Source of the DNA: Treponema sp.
GTDB lineage: Bacteria > Spirochaetota > Spirochaetia > Treponematales > Treponemataceae
DNA length: 34,357 bases
NCBI GenBank assembly: GCA_016293645.1
Contig: JAEDDW010000015.1
Location: 1-34,357, forward strand
Direction: 5' to 3'
The translations under genes and the position numbers were made by a program. The notes under the pieces were generated by a model. The model did no database searches. It was not told the origin of the DNA and was given only the letters and a program-made list of their open reading frames with translations. Below, piece after piece: positions 1 to 9,000 of the stretch (positions are counted from its first letter, which is position 1; every line of letters begins with the position of its first letter).

Positions 1-8
1 GTCATGCC

Positions 9-54
9 GAACTTGTTTCGGCATCTCATTTGTAGAAGATCCTGAAACAAGTTC
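9..54. repeat. Inverted repeat, REP-like palindrome
   Basis: Two perfect 11-base arms, GAACTTGTTTC (9-19) and GAAACAAGTTC (44-54), flank a 24-base loop. The left arm is preceded by GTCATGCC, a beginning often seen in short intergenic palindromic repeats of anaerobes. The element abuts, and in one frame interrupts, the remnant of a P-type ATPase gene that follows, so it probably inserted into or beside that gene. It is the only copy I see in this window, so its repeat status is an inference. Confidence 0.5.
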
Positions 55-245
55 AAGCTATAGAGGTCTGTCCCCTCTGTTATATTTTTACCGCCTTGAT
101 TTACACACCCTTAGGTAATTTTGTGGGACTTTATTCTCTGCCGCCCCAATATTATATTTTCCTTTTTGCAGTGGCGGCTTCATACCTGGCTCTTATGACC
201 GTTGCAAAAAAAATCTACATAAAGAAAAACAGGACTTTGTATTAG
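36..245 (+). pseudogene. 3' remnant of an MgtA-type P-type ATPase gene
   Basis: From about position 36 to the stop TAG at 243-245 one frame is open. From about position 90 it reads like the last two membrane helices of a magnesium-type P-type ATPase: a TALIYTPLGNF stretch, then LPPQYY, then a hydrophobic helix ending in VAKKIYIKKNR. These match the conserved C-terminal features of MgtA/MgtB-like pumps (TPLG followed by a LP-x2-Y pattern). The frame is closed upstream by TAG at 33-35, inside the inverted repeat, so the phosphorylation, ATP-binding and earlier membrane domains (some 800 residues) are missing. The first 20 or so codons may derive from the repeat. No start codon or ribosome binding site precedes it. 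It is read as a dead fragment. An intact copy elsewhere in the genome is possible. Confidence 0.6.
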
Positions 246-504
246 AAGGTTTTATAAACGGAATTATTTTTTGAAATATAATACCCAAACACTCATTTGA
301 AAATACTACCAGTCAGCCATCATCTGTCAAAACCGCTAGCTAGCGTCGCTACATGCGCAATCCGGCAAGGAAACTATCATTCCGTCTTGCGAATGTTTTG
401 CCAGACGCTGTCTTCCTCATCTCAAGCGGACTTGCTGGCTTCCTTATAAAAAGTCTGAACTCGGATGAGTTTAAATCCACTGGTCTTGGGAACGAAAAAT
501 CTGA

Positions 505-792
505 ATTGAAAACCTTGAAATATTCCGTGAAGAAAGAAAAGTTATAAAAAACGGAACAGAAGTTCTGCTCACTCCAAAAGAGTTTGACATCCTGTTTTTC
601 CTTGCTTCCAACCGTGGCGAAGTTTTTACAAAAGAACAGATTTATTATGCAGTATGGAAGGAAGGATATTTTTTGGACGATAGCAATATCATGGCATTCA
701 TAAGAAAGATTCGTAAAAAGATAGAAACAAATCCGGATGCACCGAAATACATTCTTAAAGTATGGGGCATTGGATATAAGTTTGTGGAATAG
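505..792 (+). pseudogene. C-terminal (winged-helix) half of an OmpR-type response regulator
   Basis: After a TGA at 502 the frame is open to TAG at 790-792 and encodes about 95 residues typical of a Trans_reg_C DNA-binding domain. It has an LEIFREERKVIKNGTEV beta-hairpin, LTPKEFDILFFLASNRG, then FTKEQIYYAVW, the recognition-helix segment DDSNIMAFIRKIRKKI, and the terminal wing VWGIGYKFVE. The receiver domain (about 120 residues with the phospho-acceptor Asp) is absent. Instead, the upstream 350-500 region is non-coding repeat-like sequence. There is no ATG or ribosome binding site at the right place for a free-standing domain. No histidine kinase gene follows. The domain itself has no internal stop, so truncation may be fairly recent. 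A small DNA-binding protein from an unusual start codon cannot be excluded. Confidence 0.7.
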
Positions 793-844
793 ATGGATTT
801 TCGGAATTACAATGCCTTTTTTTTGCCCTTGCACAAATCCAAAT

Positions 845-874
845 ACTTTAGTATTATTTAAGAAACTTAAGTAT
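845..874 (+). promoter_or_regulatory. Tandem operator candidate in the leuB promoter
   Basis: ACTTTAGTAT (845-854) and ACTTAAGTAT (865-874) are 10-mers differing by one base, 20 bp apart, so on the same face of the helix. Each has dyad symmetry: AATACT-TT-AGTATT at 842-855 and ACTTAAGT at 865-872. The second runs directly into a TATATA/TATAAA -10-like run (872-881). No good -35 box is seen, which would fit an activator or repressor site overlapping the -35 to -10 region. The identity of the regulator is unknown. Confidence 0.4.
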
Positions 875-882
875 ATATAAAT

Positions 883-925
883 CCCGGATGAATCGCATGT
901 TCTGTGCAATCTGCGGGCGTTTTTT
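883..925 (+). terminator. Hairpin plus U6 immediately upstream of the leuB ribosome binding site
   Basis: CCCG (883-886) pairs with CGGG (914-917) and GAT (887-889) with ATC (909-911), with a GCA/TGC inner pair. A run of six T follows at 920-925, then the AGGAG of leuB. It has the form of a weak intrinsic terminator. It could stop read-through from upstream, act as an attenuator, or simply be a 5'-end hairpin of the leuB mRNA if transcription starts near 884-886. Confidence 0.35.
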
Positions 926-937
926 AGGAGAAATACA

Positions 938-2023
938 ATGGAAAAGAAAATTGCACTTATTCCTGGTGATGGAATCGGTCCAGATGTTGTTGCAGAAGCA
1001 GTAAAGGTTCTCGACAAGGTAGCAGAAAAGTTCGGCCACAAGTGGTCTTATGACACAGTTACAGCTGGTGGCTGCTCAATTGACAAATTCGGCAAGCCTC
1101 TCATTCAGGAAGAATTGGACAAGTGTCTTAAGAGCGACGCAGTTCTCCTTGGTGCTGTTGGTGGTCCAAAGTGGGACAACCTTGCTTCAGAACTCCGCCC
1201 AGAAAAGGCTCTCCTTGGTCTTCGCGGTGGAATGAAGGTATTTGCAAACCTTCGCCCAGCAGTTATGTTCAAGCAGCTTAAGGATGCATGTCCGCTTAAG
1301 GATGAAATCGTTGGTGACGGTCTTGATATCCTCATCGTTCGCGAACTCATTTCCGGCATCTACTTTGGTGACCGCGGAACTGCAGCAGACGGAAAGAGCG
1401 CATGGGATACAGAACGCTATACATGGGAAGAAATCGAACGCATCGTTCGCATGGGATTTGAATTTGCACATAAGAGACAGAAGAGACTTTGCGTTGTAGA
1501 CAAGGCAAACATCCTCAACTCATCACAGCTCTGGCGCAAGGTTACAGAAACAATCAAGGGTGACTATCCTGATGTAACTCTTTCTTACCTCTACATCGAC
1601 AACGCATCTATGCAGATGGTTCGCAATCCACGCCAGTTTGACGTTATTGCAACATCAAACATGTTCGGTGACATTCTTTCTGACGAAGCTTCCCAGATTA
1701 CAGGATCAATCGGTATGTTGGCATCCGCTTCCCTTGGCGAATCAGGTCCTGGACTTTACGAGCCAATCCACGGTTCAGCCCCAGACATTGCAGGCAAGGA
1801 TCTTGCAAACCCATTGGCAACAATTCTTTCTGCCGCAATGCTTCTCCGCTATTCATTCGGTCTTGAAACAGAAGCAAAGGCAATCGAAGCTGCTGTTGAA
1901 AAGGTTCTAGATGAAGGCTACCGCACAGGTGACATCGCAGGTTCTGAAAGAGATGCAGTTAAGGCTGCCGGCAAGCTCGTAGGCACAAAGACCATGGGTC
2001 AGCTTGTAGTAGAAAGACTGTAA
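938..2023 (+). CDS. leuB: 3-isopropylmalate dehydrogenase
   Basis: Catalyses the NAD-dependent oxidative decarboxylation of 3-isopropylmalate to 2-oxoisocaproate (4-methyl-2-oxopentanoate), the third step of leucine synthesis, in the cytoplasm. The 361-residue protein has the family's normal length. It begins KIALIPGDGIGPDVV. It carries the substrate-binding arginines in FANLRPA and VRELISGIYFG, the metal-binding NMFGDILSDEAS segment, and the NAD-binding GSAPDIAGKDLANP motif. The ELISGIYFG loop and the NPLATI region are typical of LeuB rather than isocitrate or tartrate dehydrogenase. The ATG at 938 is preceded by AGGAG at 926-930. The gene stands alone here, with no leuA, leuC or leuD beside it, and it ends in its own terminator. 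Regulation may work through the tandem repeat and hairpin upstream. Codon use is strongly biased, as in a highly expressed gene. Confidence 0.95.
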   Translation: MEKKIALIPGDGIGPDVVAEAVKVLDKVAEKFGHKWSYDTVTAGGCSIDKFGKPLIQEELDKCLKSDAVLLGAVGGPKWDNLASELRPEKALLGLRGGMKVFANLRPAVMFKQLKDACPLKDEIVGDGLDILIVRELISGIYFGDRGTAADGKSAWDTERYTWEEIERIVRMGFEFAHKRQKRLCVVDKANILNSSQLWRKVTETIKGDYPDVTLSYLYIDNASMQMVRNPRQFDVIATSNMFGDILSDEASQITGSIGMLASASLGESGPGLYEPIHGSAPDIAGKDLANPLATILSAAMLLRYSFGLETEAKAIEAAVEKVLDEGYRTGDIAGSERDAVKAAGKLVGTKTMGQLVVERL

Positions 2024-2092
2024 GCAATTTCTTTCGCGCAAGCATATTGTTCCGTCTACAGCTGATTTAAAAATATTTTTCAACCTTATATT

Positions 2093-2127
2093 TGGCCGTT
2101 CGACAGCATGTTGGGCGGCCATCTTTT
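2093..2127 (+). terminator. Intrinsic terminator after leuB
   Basis: The 9-bp stem TGGCCGTTC (2093-2101) / GGGCGGCCA (2113-2121), with G-U pairs in its inner part, is followed by TCTTTTAT. It lies 70 bp after the leuB stop and before the next gene. Confidence 0.65.
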
Positions 2128-2167
2128 ATAGAAAAGAACATTTTATTTTCATTGATTTCTGGAAATA

Positions 2168-4360
2168 ATGGAATATAATTATAATGATATGGCAGATGAA
2201 AACGGCTTGAAATCCAGAAATCAAGTTAATTCTTCAGAACTTAATAATCTCGTAAGCAAGGTTCAGCTTGGCGATGAACTTTATGGTTCTTCCGCAGATA
2301 ACCAGTACAAGCGGGCCATTGTTTCTGATGCCATTCTCGTGTTTGAGTTCAATCTGTCAAAAAACCTCATCATCGGTAATCCGGTTCAGCGTTTTGGAGA
2401 ACGAATTGTTCATCTTAGGCATGCTTTTGACCTGCCGGAAGAATGTTCATATACAAAATTCCTTGAGTCTGTAACCTGGGATCTTTCTGATTCCGAGAGA
2501 GAGAAATTCATGAGCAGAATGGACGTTTCCTATCTCATGGATTCATACATCACCGGAAAGTATGAGATTTGGTTTGATATCAATAAACCTAATTTTGAAG
2601 GTGATTCTTTCTGGACCAGAAATACCGTCATCCTTACGCAGGATAAGAATTCCGATGATATTCTTGGTCTTGCGGTTGTAAAAAACATTACGACAAATTA
2701 CAAGCGGGAAGAGGAAAAAGTATATCAGCTTGAAATCATCAATGCTCTTTCTATAGATTATACCAATGTCTTCATGGTCAATCTTATGACCAACAGAATC
2801 AGGGTTGTAAGAATGAACGACGTCGCCGGTGCTTTCTATAATGACGATTTTGGCGAGCAGTATTACGATGATGCCCTTGATTTTTATATTGATGTTTCGG
2901 TCTATGCTGATGACCGGGATATGATGAAAATGGCATTTTCCCGTGATAATATTCTCCGTCAGCTTATCAAGCGTGAAACTTTCTATGTAAATTTCCGTTC
3001 AAACATAAACAACAATCTTGCTTACATGAAGCTTAAAGTTGTCCGCATCGGAGACATCAAGGAAACAGGAAACTTCCTTCTTGCATTCATGAACGTCGAT
3101 GACGAGATTGAACATGAGATGAAGCAGAAGAAACTTTTGCAGGATACTCTCAATATGGCTGAAAGTGCAAGCCATGCCAAGACCATGTTCCTATCAAACA
3201 TGAGCCATGATATTCGTACTCCTATGAATGCGATCATCGGTTTCACGACACTTGCCCAGAATCATATAAATGATCCTGCAGTGATGCAGACTTATCTGGA
3301 TAAAATAAAATCTTCAAGCAATCATCTTCTTTCCCTCATCAACGATGTTCTTGATATGTCGCGAATTGAAAGCGGAAAGATGAAGATAAACAACAACGCC
3401 TGTTCAATTGAAAAAATTGTAAGCGATGTCGATACGGTAATGCAGTCACAGATTCAGATAAAACATCTTGAGTACAGTCTCATCAAACGCGGAAATCTCA
3501 GCCGTTTTGTTCTTTGCGACAGTCTCAGAATGAATCAGATTCTCATAAATCTTGTAAGCAATGCCGTGAAATATACTCCTGAGTATGGAAAGATTCAGTT
3601 CATGATCACCGAGATGCCTGCCATTTCGGAAGACAGTTCATCTTATCAGTTCCGAATCAAGGATAACGGAATTGGAATGTCAAAGAAATTTCAGGAAAAA
3701 CTTTTCCAGCCATTTGAACGTGATGAGAATAAATCCAATTCTAAAATCCAGGGAACAGGTCTTGGTCTTGCGATTACAAAGAGTCTTGTCGACAGAATGG
3801 AAGGTTCCATCTTTGTAAAGAGTGAGGAAGGAAAGGGCAGTGAATTCCTTGTCTGCTTTGATTTCAAGAATGCAAAGGAAGGAGATGTTCCGGTTGACGA
3901 AGAAAAGAAACAGAATGTCTACGAAACTTCTGTAATCAATAAATTCAAGGATGTCAGAATTCTTCTTGTTGAAGACAATGAACTTAACCGTGATATTGCA
4001 AGGGAACTTCTTCAGACTGTCGGGTTCATTCTTGATGAGGCTGAAAACGGAAAGCAGGCCATTCAGATGGTAAGCGATGCTCCGTCGGGCCACTATAAGG
4101 TAATCCTCATGGATGTGATGATGCCTTTGATGAATGGATATGATGCCACAACACAGATCAGAGCTCTTGAGGATAGACAGAAATCAGGAATTCCTATCAT
4201 CGCAATGACTGCCAACGCTTTTGAGGAAGACAAGAACCAGGCTATGGAATGTGGAATGGATGGATTTATCTCAAAACCTTTTGATATCAATGATCTTCTT
4301 TCCAAACTGAGCGACATGATTGACATGAAGGAACATAAGAAACCTTCCGATAGCGAGTAA
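2168..4360 (+). CDS. Cytoplasmic hybrid sensor histidine kinase / response regulator
   Basis: A two-component hybrid kinase of 730 residues without any convincing membrane helix, so probably soluble. Residues 1-330 form the sensory part, which looks like PAS-type input followed by a coiled linker (EHEMKQKKLLQDTLNMAE). The HisKA H-box is MSHDIRTPMNAIIG, with phospho-acceptor His347. The HATPase_c domain follows, with N-box NQILINLVSNAVKYT, G1 DNGIGMS, F-box FERDENK and G2 GTGLGLAI. A C-terminal receiver domain starts at ILLVEDNELNRDIA, has the acceptor Asp649 in VILMDVMMP, and has Lys in FISKPF. Phosphate would pass from His347 to Asp649. No HPt domain or output domain is present, so a separate partner is expected. 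The ATG at 2168 has only a weak CTGGA upstream. ATG 2195 is an in-frame alternative. Confidence 0.92.
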   Translation: MEYNYNDMADENGLKSRNQVNSSELNNLVSKVQLGDELYGSSADNQYKRAIVSDAILVFEFNLSKNLIIGNPVQRFGERIVHLRHAFDLPEECSYTKFLESVTWDLSDSEREKFMSRMDVSYLMDSYITGKYEIWFDINKPNFEGDSFWTRNTVILTQDKNSDDILGLAVVKNITTNYKREEEKVYQLEIINALSIDYTNVFMVNLMTNRIRVVRMNDVAGAFYNDDFGEQYYDDALDFYIDVSVYADDRDMMKMAFSRDNILRQLIKRETFYVNFRSNINNNLAYMKLKVVRIGDIKETGNFLLAFMNVDDEIEHEMKQKKLLQDTLNMAESASHAKTMFLSNMSHDIRTPMNAIIGFTTLAQNHINDPAVMQTYLDKIKSSSNHLLSLINDVLDMSRIESGKMKINNNACSIEKIVSDVDTVMQSQIQIKHLEYSLIKRGNLSRFVLCDSLRMNQILINLVSNAVKYTPEYGKIQFMITEMPAISEDSSSYQFRIKDNGIGMSKKFQEKLFQPFERDENKSNSKIQGTGLGLAITKSLVDRMEGSIFVKSEEGKGSEFLVCFDFKNAKEGDVPVDEEKKQNVYETSVINKFKDVRILLVEDNELNRDIARELLQTVGFILDEAENGKQAIQMVSDAPSGHYKVILMDVMMPLMNGYDATTQIRALEDRQKSGIPIIAMTANAFEEDKNQAMECGMDGFISKPFDINDLLSKLSDMIDMKEHKKPSDSE

Positions 4361-4405
4361 GTGAAAGAAAGTGCCCGAGGGGTCGCGTTGAGCTTTGAAC
4401 TGAAA

Positions 4406-5770
4406 TCAGGAATTGTTTTCCTGGTTCTCGATTTTCATGAGATATTCATCCATTGAGACCGGTTTGCTGAAGTAGTATCCTTGAATTTTATCGCAGCCGC
4501 ATTCCTTGAGAAAATCAACCTGCTCCCTTTTTTCAGCTCCTTCCGCGAGGCAACAGAATCCCATTATTTTTGAAAGCAGAATGATTTCTTTTAGGAGAAT
4601 GTGTTCCTTTGAATCTTTTTCGGATGAAAGGATGGAGTCGACGAAACACTTGTCCACTTTGAGGGTGTCTATCGGCATGTCTTTGAGAAGGCTCAGTGAA
4701 GAGTATCCAGTTCCAAAGTCGTCCATTGAAATAAGGAATCCTATGTCCCTCAGTTCAGAAAGAAGCTGAAGCATGGCATCACGGTCGGAGTACGCGGCGC
4801 TTTCAGTCAGTTCAAACTCAATCAGATTGTGTGGAATCTCGTAAAAATCAACTGTCGCAAGAATCTGTTCCTTGAGATGCTTGTTTTCCATTCGGCGTCG
4901 TGAAAGATTCACTGAAACCGGATAGAGGGGAAGTCCTTTTTTCCTCATGTCAGAAATGAAAATACAGACCTTCTTCAATACAACCTGATCGACCTTTCCG
5001 ATTACATCGTTTGCTTCAAATACTCCGATGAATTCATCAGGGTAAAGCAATTTCTCGTGCTTGTAATTCCAGCGGACCAAAGCCTCTGCACCGACGATTT
5101 TTTCCGTATTTATGTCGAACTTTGGCTGCAGATGAACGATGAATTCATCCTTTGCAACAGCTTCTTCAAGATAGGCTATGTATTTGCGGTTCTTGTTGAT
5201 TTTTTCATACATGTCGGATGTGAAGAAATTTATCTCAGTGCAGTAATGCTTCCTTCCCTGACGCTGTGCAATTTTTGCAAGGTCGGCAACTGTATCTGCC
5301 TTTTTGATTGCGTCTTCAACGGTAACGACTCCGCAACGGTAATACAGCTTGTAATTTCTCTTCTCCGGTATGCAGGAGATTTCATCAAAAAAAGTTGTAA
5401 GCAGATCGGTGAGTGTTTCCTGATCATAGGATTTTACCATCATGGCAAAGTTGTCATTGTCGCATCTGCATCCCTGGATTACCCAGTCCTGCTTTTCAAT
5501 GTGGTTGCAGATCATTCTCAGGACCTGGTTTGCAGTTCCGTGGCCATAAATGTCATTTATCATTTTGAAATCTTTCACATCAAAATGAACGAATCCATAT
5601 TTGAAATCTTTTGGATTTTTTGGATCGAGGGTACGCCACATGTGGTTCCAGTTGAAGTACCCGGTTACGGCATCATGATAGAGCATTTCATATATTTCTT
5701 CTTTTGACAGATCGTCGTAAGTACGGCCTTTTTCTCTGTGGGTCTGAAGATAATCTTTCTGGAAATTCAC
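4406..5770 (-). CDS. EAL-domain c-di-GMP phosphodiesterase with degenerate GGDEF
   Basis: 454 residues, soluble. Residues 30-190 are a GGDEF fold, but the catalytic GGDEF signature is DNDNF (104-108), so cyclase activity is not expected; it may bind GTP or c-di-GMP as a regulator. Residues 195-450 form an EAL domain that looks active. It has Glu229 in EAL, Asn288 in SVNLS, Glu320 in ELTES, Asp350-Asp351 in MDDFGTGYSS, Lys371 in LKVD, Glu410 in AEG and Gln430 in QGYYFSKP. The likely role is hydrolysis of c-di-GMP to pGpG, which would favour motility. The start is GTG at 5770, chosen because AAGGAG lies 6 bases upstream and the ORF has no better start. The gene converges on the hybrid kinase with 45 bp between them. 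A strong sigma70 promoter lies upstream at 5889-5917. Confidence 0.9.
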   Translation of the reverse strand: MNFQKDYLQTHREKGRTYDDLSKEEIYEMLYHDAVTGYFNWNHMWRTLDPKNPKDFKYGFVHFDVKDFKMINDIYGHGTANQVLRMICNHIEKQDWVIQGCRCDNDNFAMMVKSYDQETLTDLLTTFFDEISCIPEKRNYKLYYRCGVVTVEDAIKKADTVADLAKIAQRQGRKHYCTEINFFTSDMYEKINKNRKYIAYLEEAVAKDEFIVHLQPKFDINTEKIVGAEALVRWNYKHEKLLYPDEFIGVFEANDVIGKVDQVVLKKVCIFISDMRKKGLPLYPVSVNLSRRRMENKHLKEQILATVDFYEIPHNLIEFELTESAAYSDRDAMLQLLSELRDIGFLISMDDFGTGYSSLSLLKDMPIDTLKVDKCFVDSILSSEKDSKEHILLKEIILLSKIMGFCCLAEGAEKREQVDFLKECGCDKIQGYYFSKPVSMDEYLMKIENQENNS

Positions 5771-5810
5771 CGTATGCTCCTTGGTTCCATTTGAACTTGA
5801 GAAAATACAC

Positions 5811-5870
5811 TTAAGTTCCTGTATAATTCAATTCTGAAAAATCAGGATCAAATGTATCAAAAATTTTCAT
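5811..5870 (-). CDS. Possible 19-residue leader ORF before the EAL gene
   Basis: Inside the roughly 110-base leader between the predicted promoter (5889-5917) and the GTG start at 5770, an ATG (5870) preceded by GGAG reads MKIFDTFDPDFSELNYTGT and stops at TAA (5811-5813). The GGAG lies only 3 bases from the ATG, which is tight. The peptide resembles nothing I recognise, and its composition is normal for a short protein. It could be a regulatory uORF, a small protein, or chance in AT-rich DNA. Confidence 0.25.
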   Translation of the reverse strand: MKIFDTFDPDFSELNYTGT

Positions 5871-5888
5871 TCACTCCGTATTAAATAA

Positions 5889-5917
5889 ATTATATAATGC
5901 TATTCCGGAATGTGCAA
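5889..5917 (-). promoter_or_regulatory. Sigma70 promoter for the EAL gene
   Basis: On the minus strand, TTGCAC (5917-5912), a 17-bp spacer and a perfect TATAAT (5894-5889). The predicted start is near 5882, giving a leader of about 112 bases that contains a small ORF. Confidence 0.6.
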
Positions 5918-6010
5918 ATTTTCAGACAATATATTTTCATAAAAATGCACAGACCGGAATTTCCATCATTTTTAAGGCATAATTAAGATACGCAATTTTC
6001 ATGTAAAACT

Positions 6011-9000
6011 TCATGAAATTTCCACTTCCTGACCGAAACGCAGGTAGTAAAGAACACACCGGATTTCTTCTGTCTTGATTCCAAGAATTTTTGCCAGGGC
6101 ATCCCTGTAGCATGAAAGTTGTTCCCTGTAGATTTCCGGATCGATAGTCTGGTTTGTTTTGTAATCAACTATGGTATATCTGTAATTGTCACTGTCTTTA
6201 TTTTTGAATACCAGGTCCATTGATCCGTAGGCAATGCTTCCGTTGAATCTGCTTTTGAATCCATATTCAGCACGCTTCCATTCGGAATCCCTTGCTTCTT
6301 TTCCGAGAGAACTTTCCATGAATTTGTCTGCAATTTCCTCGCATACTTTTTCCAGGGCATCTATGTCTTCTTTTATTCCGCGAAGTCCGCTGATATTGCT
6401 TTCACTGATCACTGGAATTTTACCCAGAATTTTTCCTTCTAGATAAGCATGTGCGATGGTTCCGAAATCCGCAGCGTTGAAAGCGGGTCTTCCATCCTCG
6501 TTTTTTTCTTTTATCTTTGCTGATTTCTTTATCAGCTCATTGATTATTGGATATGGCGCATCCTTTTCATATCTGTATTCTTCCGGCTTTGTGTATGTTT
6601 CATCATCCATTGCATGCAGTTTGCTTGGCTTGATGTAGACTGGCTGAACTTCATCTTTGTGAATGATTTTTTTGCAGCTGTTTGTTTCAGTGATGGATTT
6701 TGCAAATGAAATTTTTTCAGCCGGAACATTGGCCCTGCTTTCATTTTTATCTGTATCTTCATTGTGATTTGCAGATGCTGAACGAATCGTTTTATCAATG
6801 ACTTCAACATCGAATGGAGATTCTTCCCTCATTTCAAATGTTTCATCGTCACTGTCATCATTTTCATTCTTCTTCCTGTAGAAAGAAATCACCGGAGTCA
6901 TCTGTTCCAGGATTGATTTGGATGAGTAGCTGTCATCCTGAGGAAGATATGCAGAGGCTTTGCTTTCATTGTAGTCATTGAGGCTGCCGGAGATGAAAAG
7001 TTCATCTATGGCACGTGTGAAAGAAACATAGCCAAGTCTCCTAAGTTCGGCACATTCTGTTTTTTTATTTTCTTCTTCTGCCTTTTTATAGAAATAGTTT
7101 CCGCCTATTAGATCAGAGAAGGCTTTTTTTGTTATCCTGTCATCCAGTCCGTTGAAGTTTTTTGTGCGGAACGACATGCCAGCCTTTGGTGTGTAGTAAA
7201 GCATTCTTTTGCTTTCTTCCTGATTGCGGCCTTTTGCACCAGACTCGCTGTTCACGGAGAAAACCACTTTGAATTCCAAGCCCTTGCTTTTGTGGATGGT
7301 CATTATGTTTACGCTGTCCTTTGCTTCAAGAGGAACATCGATACCATCAAGTTTCACGGCTTCGTCCTGATAGATCTTGATTTGATCAAGGAAGTCAGAA
7401 AGACTCATACCATCCATGTCGCATTGACGAGCCATCTCAAAGAGAATGTCAAAGGTTGTTCTGTACATCTGGACTTTTTTATTCCACATGGTTTCATATT
7501 TGTATCCGGTGTTTCCCCAGAGTTTTGTCAGTGTTGTGGTGATCAGTTCGGTCCTGCATGACTTTGATATTTCGTCGTAAAGATTTTTCATCTTGAGGAA
7601 TTTCTCTCGTGAAGTACCGGCAAGGACATCTTCGCTTCCATCTTTAAAAGGAACTTTTTCACGAGAAATAACGGCTGCAGTTTCCACAAGGCTTAAGCCT
7701 ACGAAGGGAGAGCACAGAAGTTTTGCGTAGAAATTCATGTCACGTGGATAGATGCAGACTGAAAGGAAAGAAAAAAGATCGTTCACAGGTCCGTCAGAGA
7801 AAAAACCTTTCCGTGATTCAGTGGAATAGGGAATTCCGTATTGGAGAAGAGCCCTTTCAAACTGAGGAAGATGGGTTGTTTTTCTGAAAAGAATGGCAAT
7901 GTCGCTGGCCTTGTATTTATTCGTGTCCAGCAGGTTGCGGATTTTTCGTGCAACCCAGTCGGCCTCTGCTTCCGTTGTCGAAAGGTATTCAAACTTGTTC
8001 TGTTTTGCAAAGTCTTCATCCTCTTCCGTGACGTTCCTGGCAAGTGCCACGTGGATCCTTTTTTTTGTGTAGTCTGCCGTCTTTACCTTATCCGGATTTG
8101 CATAGACTGTACTGTAGGCTGCTTCAAATTCTGGAACATGGTTTTTCCCATTGGCTTTCAGAAATACTGAAGGGTTTTCAGTTGCTTTCTCATCTTCTAC
8201 AGGTGGATATGAAGAACCACCGAAGATTGTATTGAAGCCTGCAATGAGTTCTGCTGCAGATCTGTAGTTTGTACCCATGTAAAGGTTTTTACCGTCGCTG
8301 TCCTTTATGATGTTCTTTAGGCTGTTGAAAACGCTTACGTCAGCACCTCGGAATTTATAGATGCTCTGTTTTTCATCTCCTACAAAGAAAAGTTTATCGG
8401 TATAAATTTCGCCTTTCAGCGGATCCGGAATTCCTTTTGTGTTTCTTTCTTTCTTTTCAGCAAGCATGAAAAGAATGTCACGCTGCAGGCTGTTGTTGTC
8501 CTGGAATTCGTCAATCATGATTTCACGGTATTTTGCTTTTTCCATGGCGCGGATTTCAGGATGATCTTTCAGAATGTCATATGCCATCTGGGAGACATCA
8601 CCGTGGGTGAGAACGCCTTCCGTGCGTTTTGAAAGAAGGACTTTTTCCTGAAATTGTTCCAGTAGTTGAATTGAAGCTTTTGTTGTCTCAATGCCGGATG
8701 CAAAATTCAGCAGGTGAAAAAGAGTTGCGGCTTTCCCCGGAACTGCGGTGAAATTTTCTCCAAGTATTTCGCTTATGTTTTTGCCTGTTGGTTTTTTCAT
8801 GTTGCAGAATTTAAGAAGCTTGAATTCTATTGATTTTACCGCATCTGAAATATTGCATTTCAAGATATCTTCTTTTGACAGTGGAACAATTTTCGCACTG
8901 TTGTAGGCGGTAAATGCATCGTCAAGATTTTCCGCCGATTTAGTCTTGAAGGGAGGCGTGTTGAGGTCAATGAATTCCTTTTCCATCACGGAAACCAGTT

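Noticed and set aside
349..1041. A 230-codon open frame on the minus strand across the left end and the leuB start
   Set aside because: It is Phe/Tyr/Cys-rich, covers the response-regulator fragment and the leuB promoter, and its C-terminal part is the kind of translated repeat (NDSFLAGLRM) seen in non-coding spirochaete DNA.
5057..5707. A 216-codon plus-strand frame opposite the EAL gene
   Set aside because: It is the complement of a well-supported coding region and its translation is Phe/Val/Cys-rich without a ribosome binding site.
5809..5816. A further ACTTAAGT palindrome, in the EAL gene leader, as a possible third copy of the leuB operator
   Set aside because: Only the 8-base core matches; flanking bases do not fit, it is not tandem, and an AT-rich 8-mer is expected about once by chance in this length.
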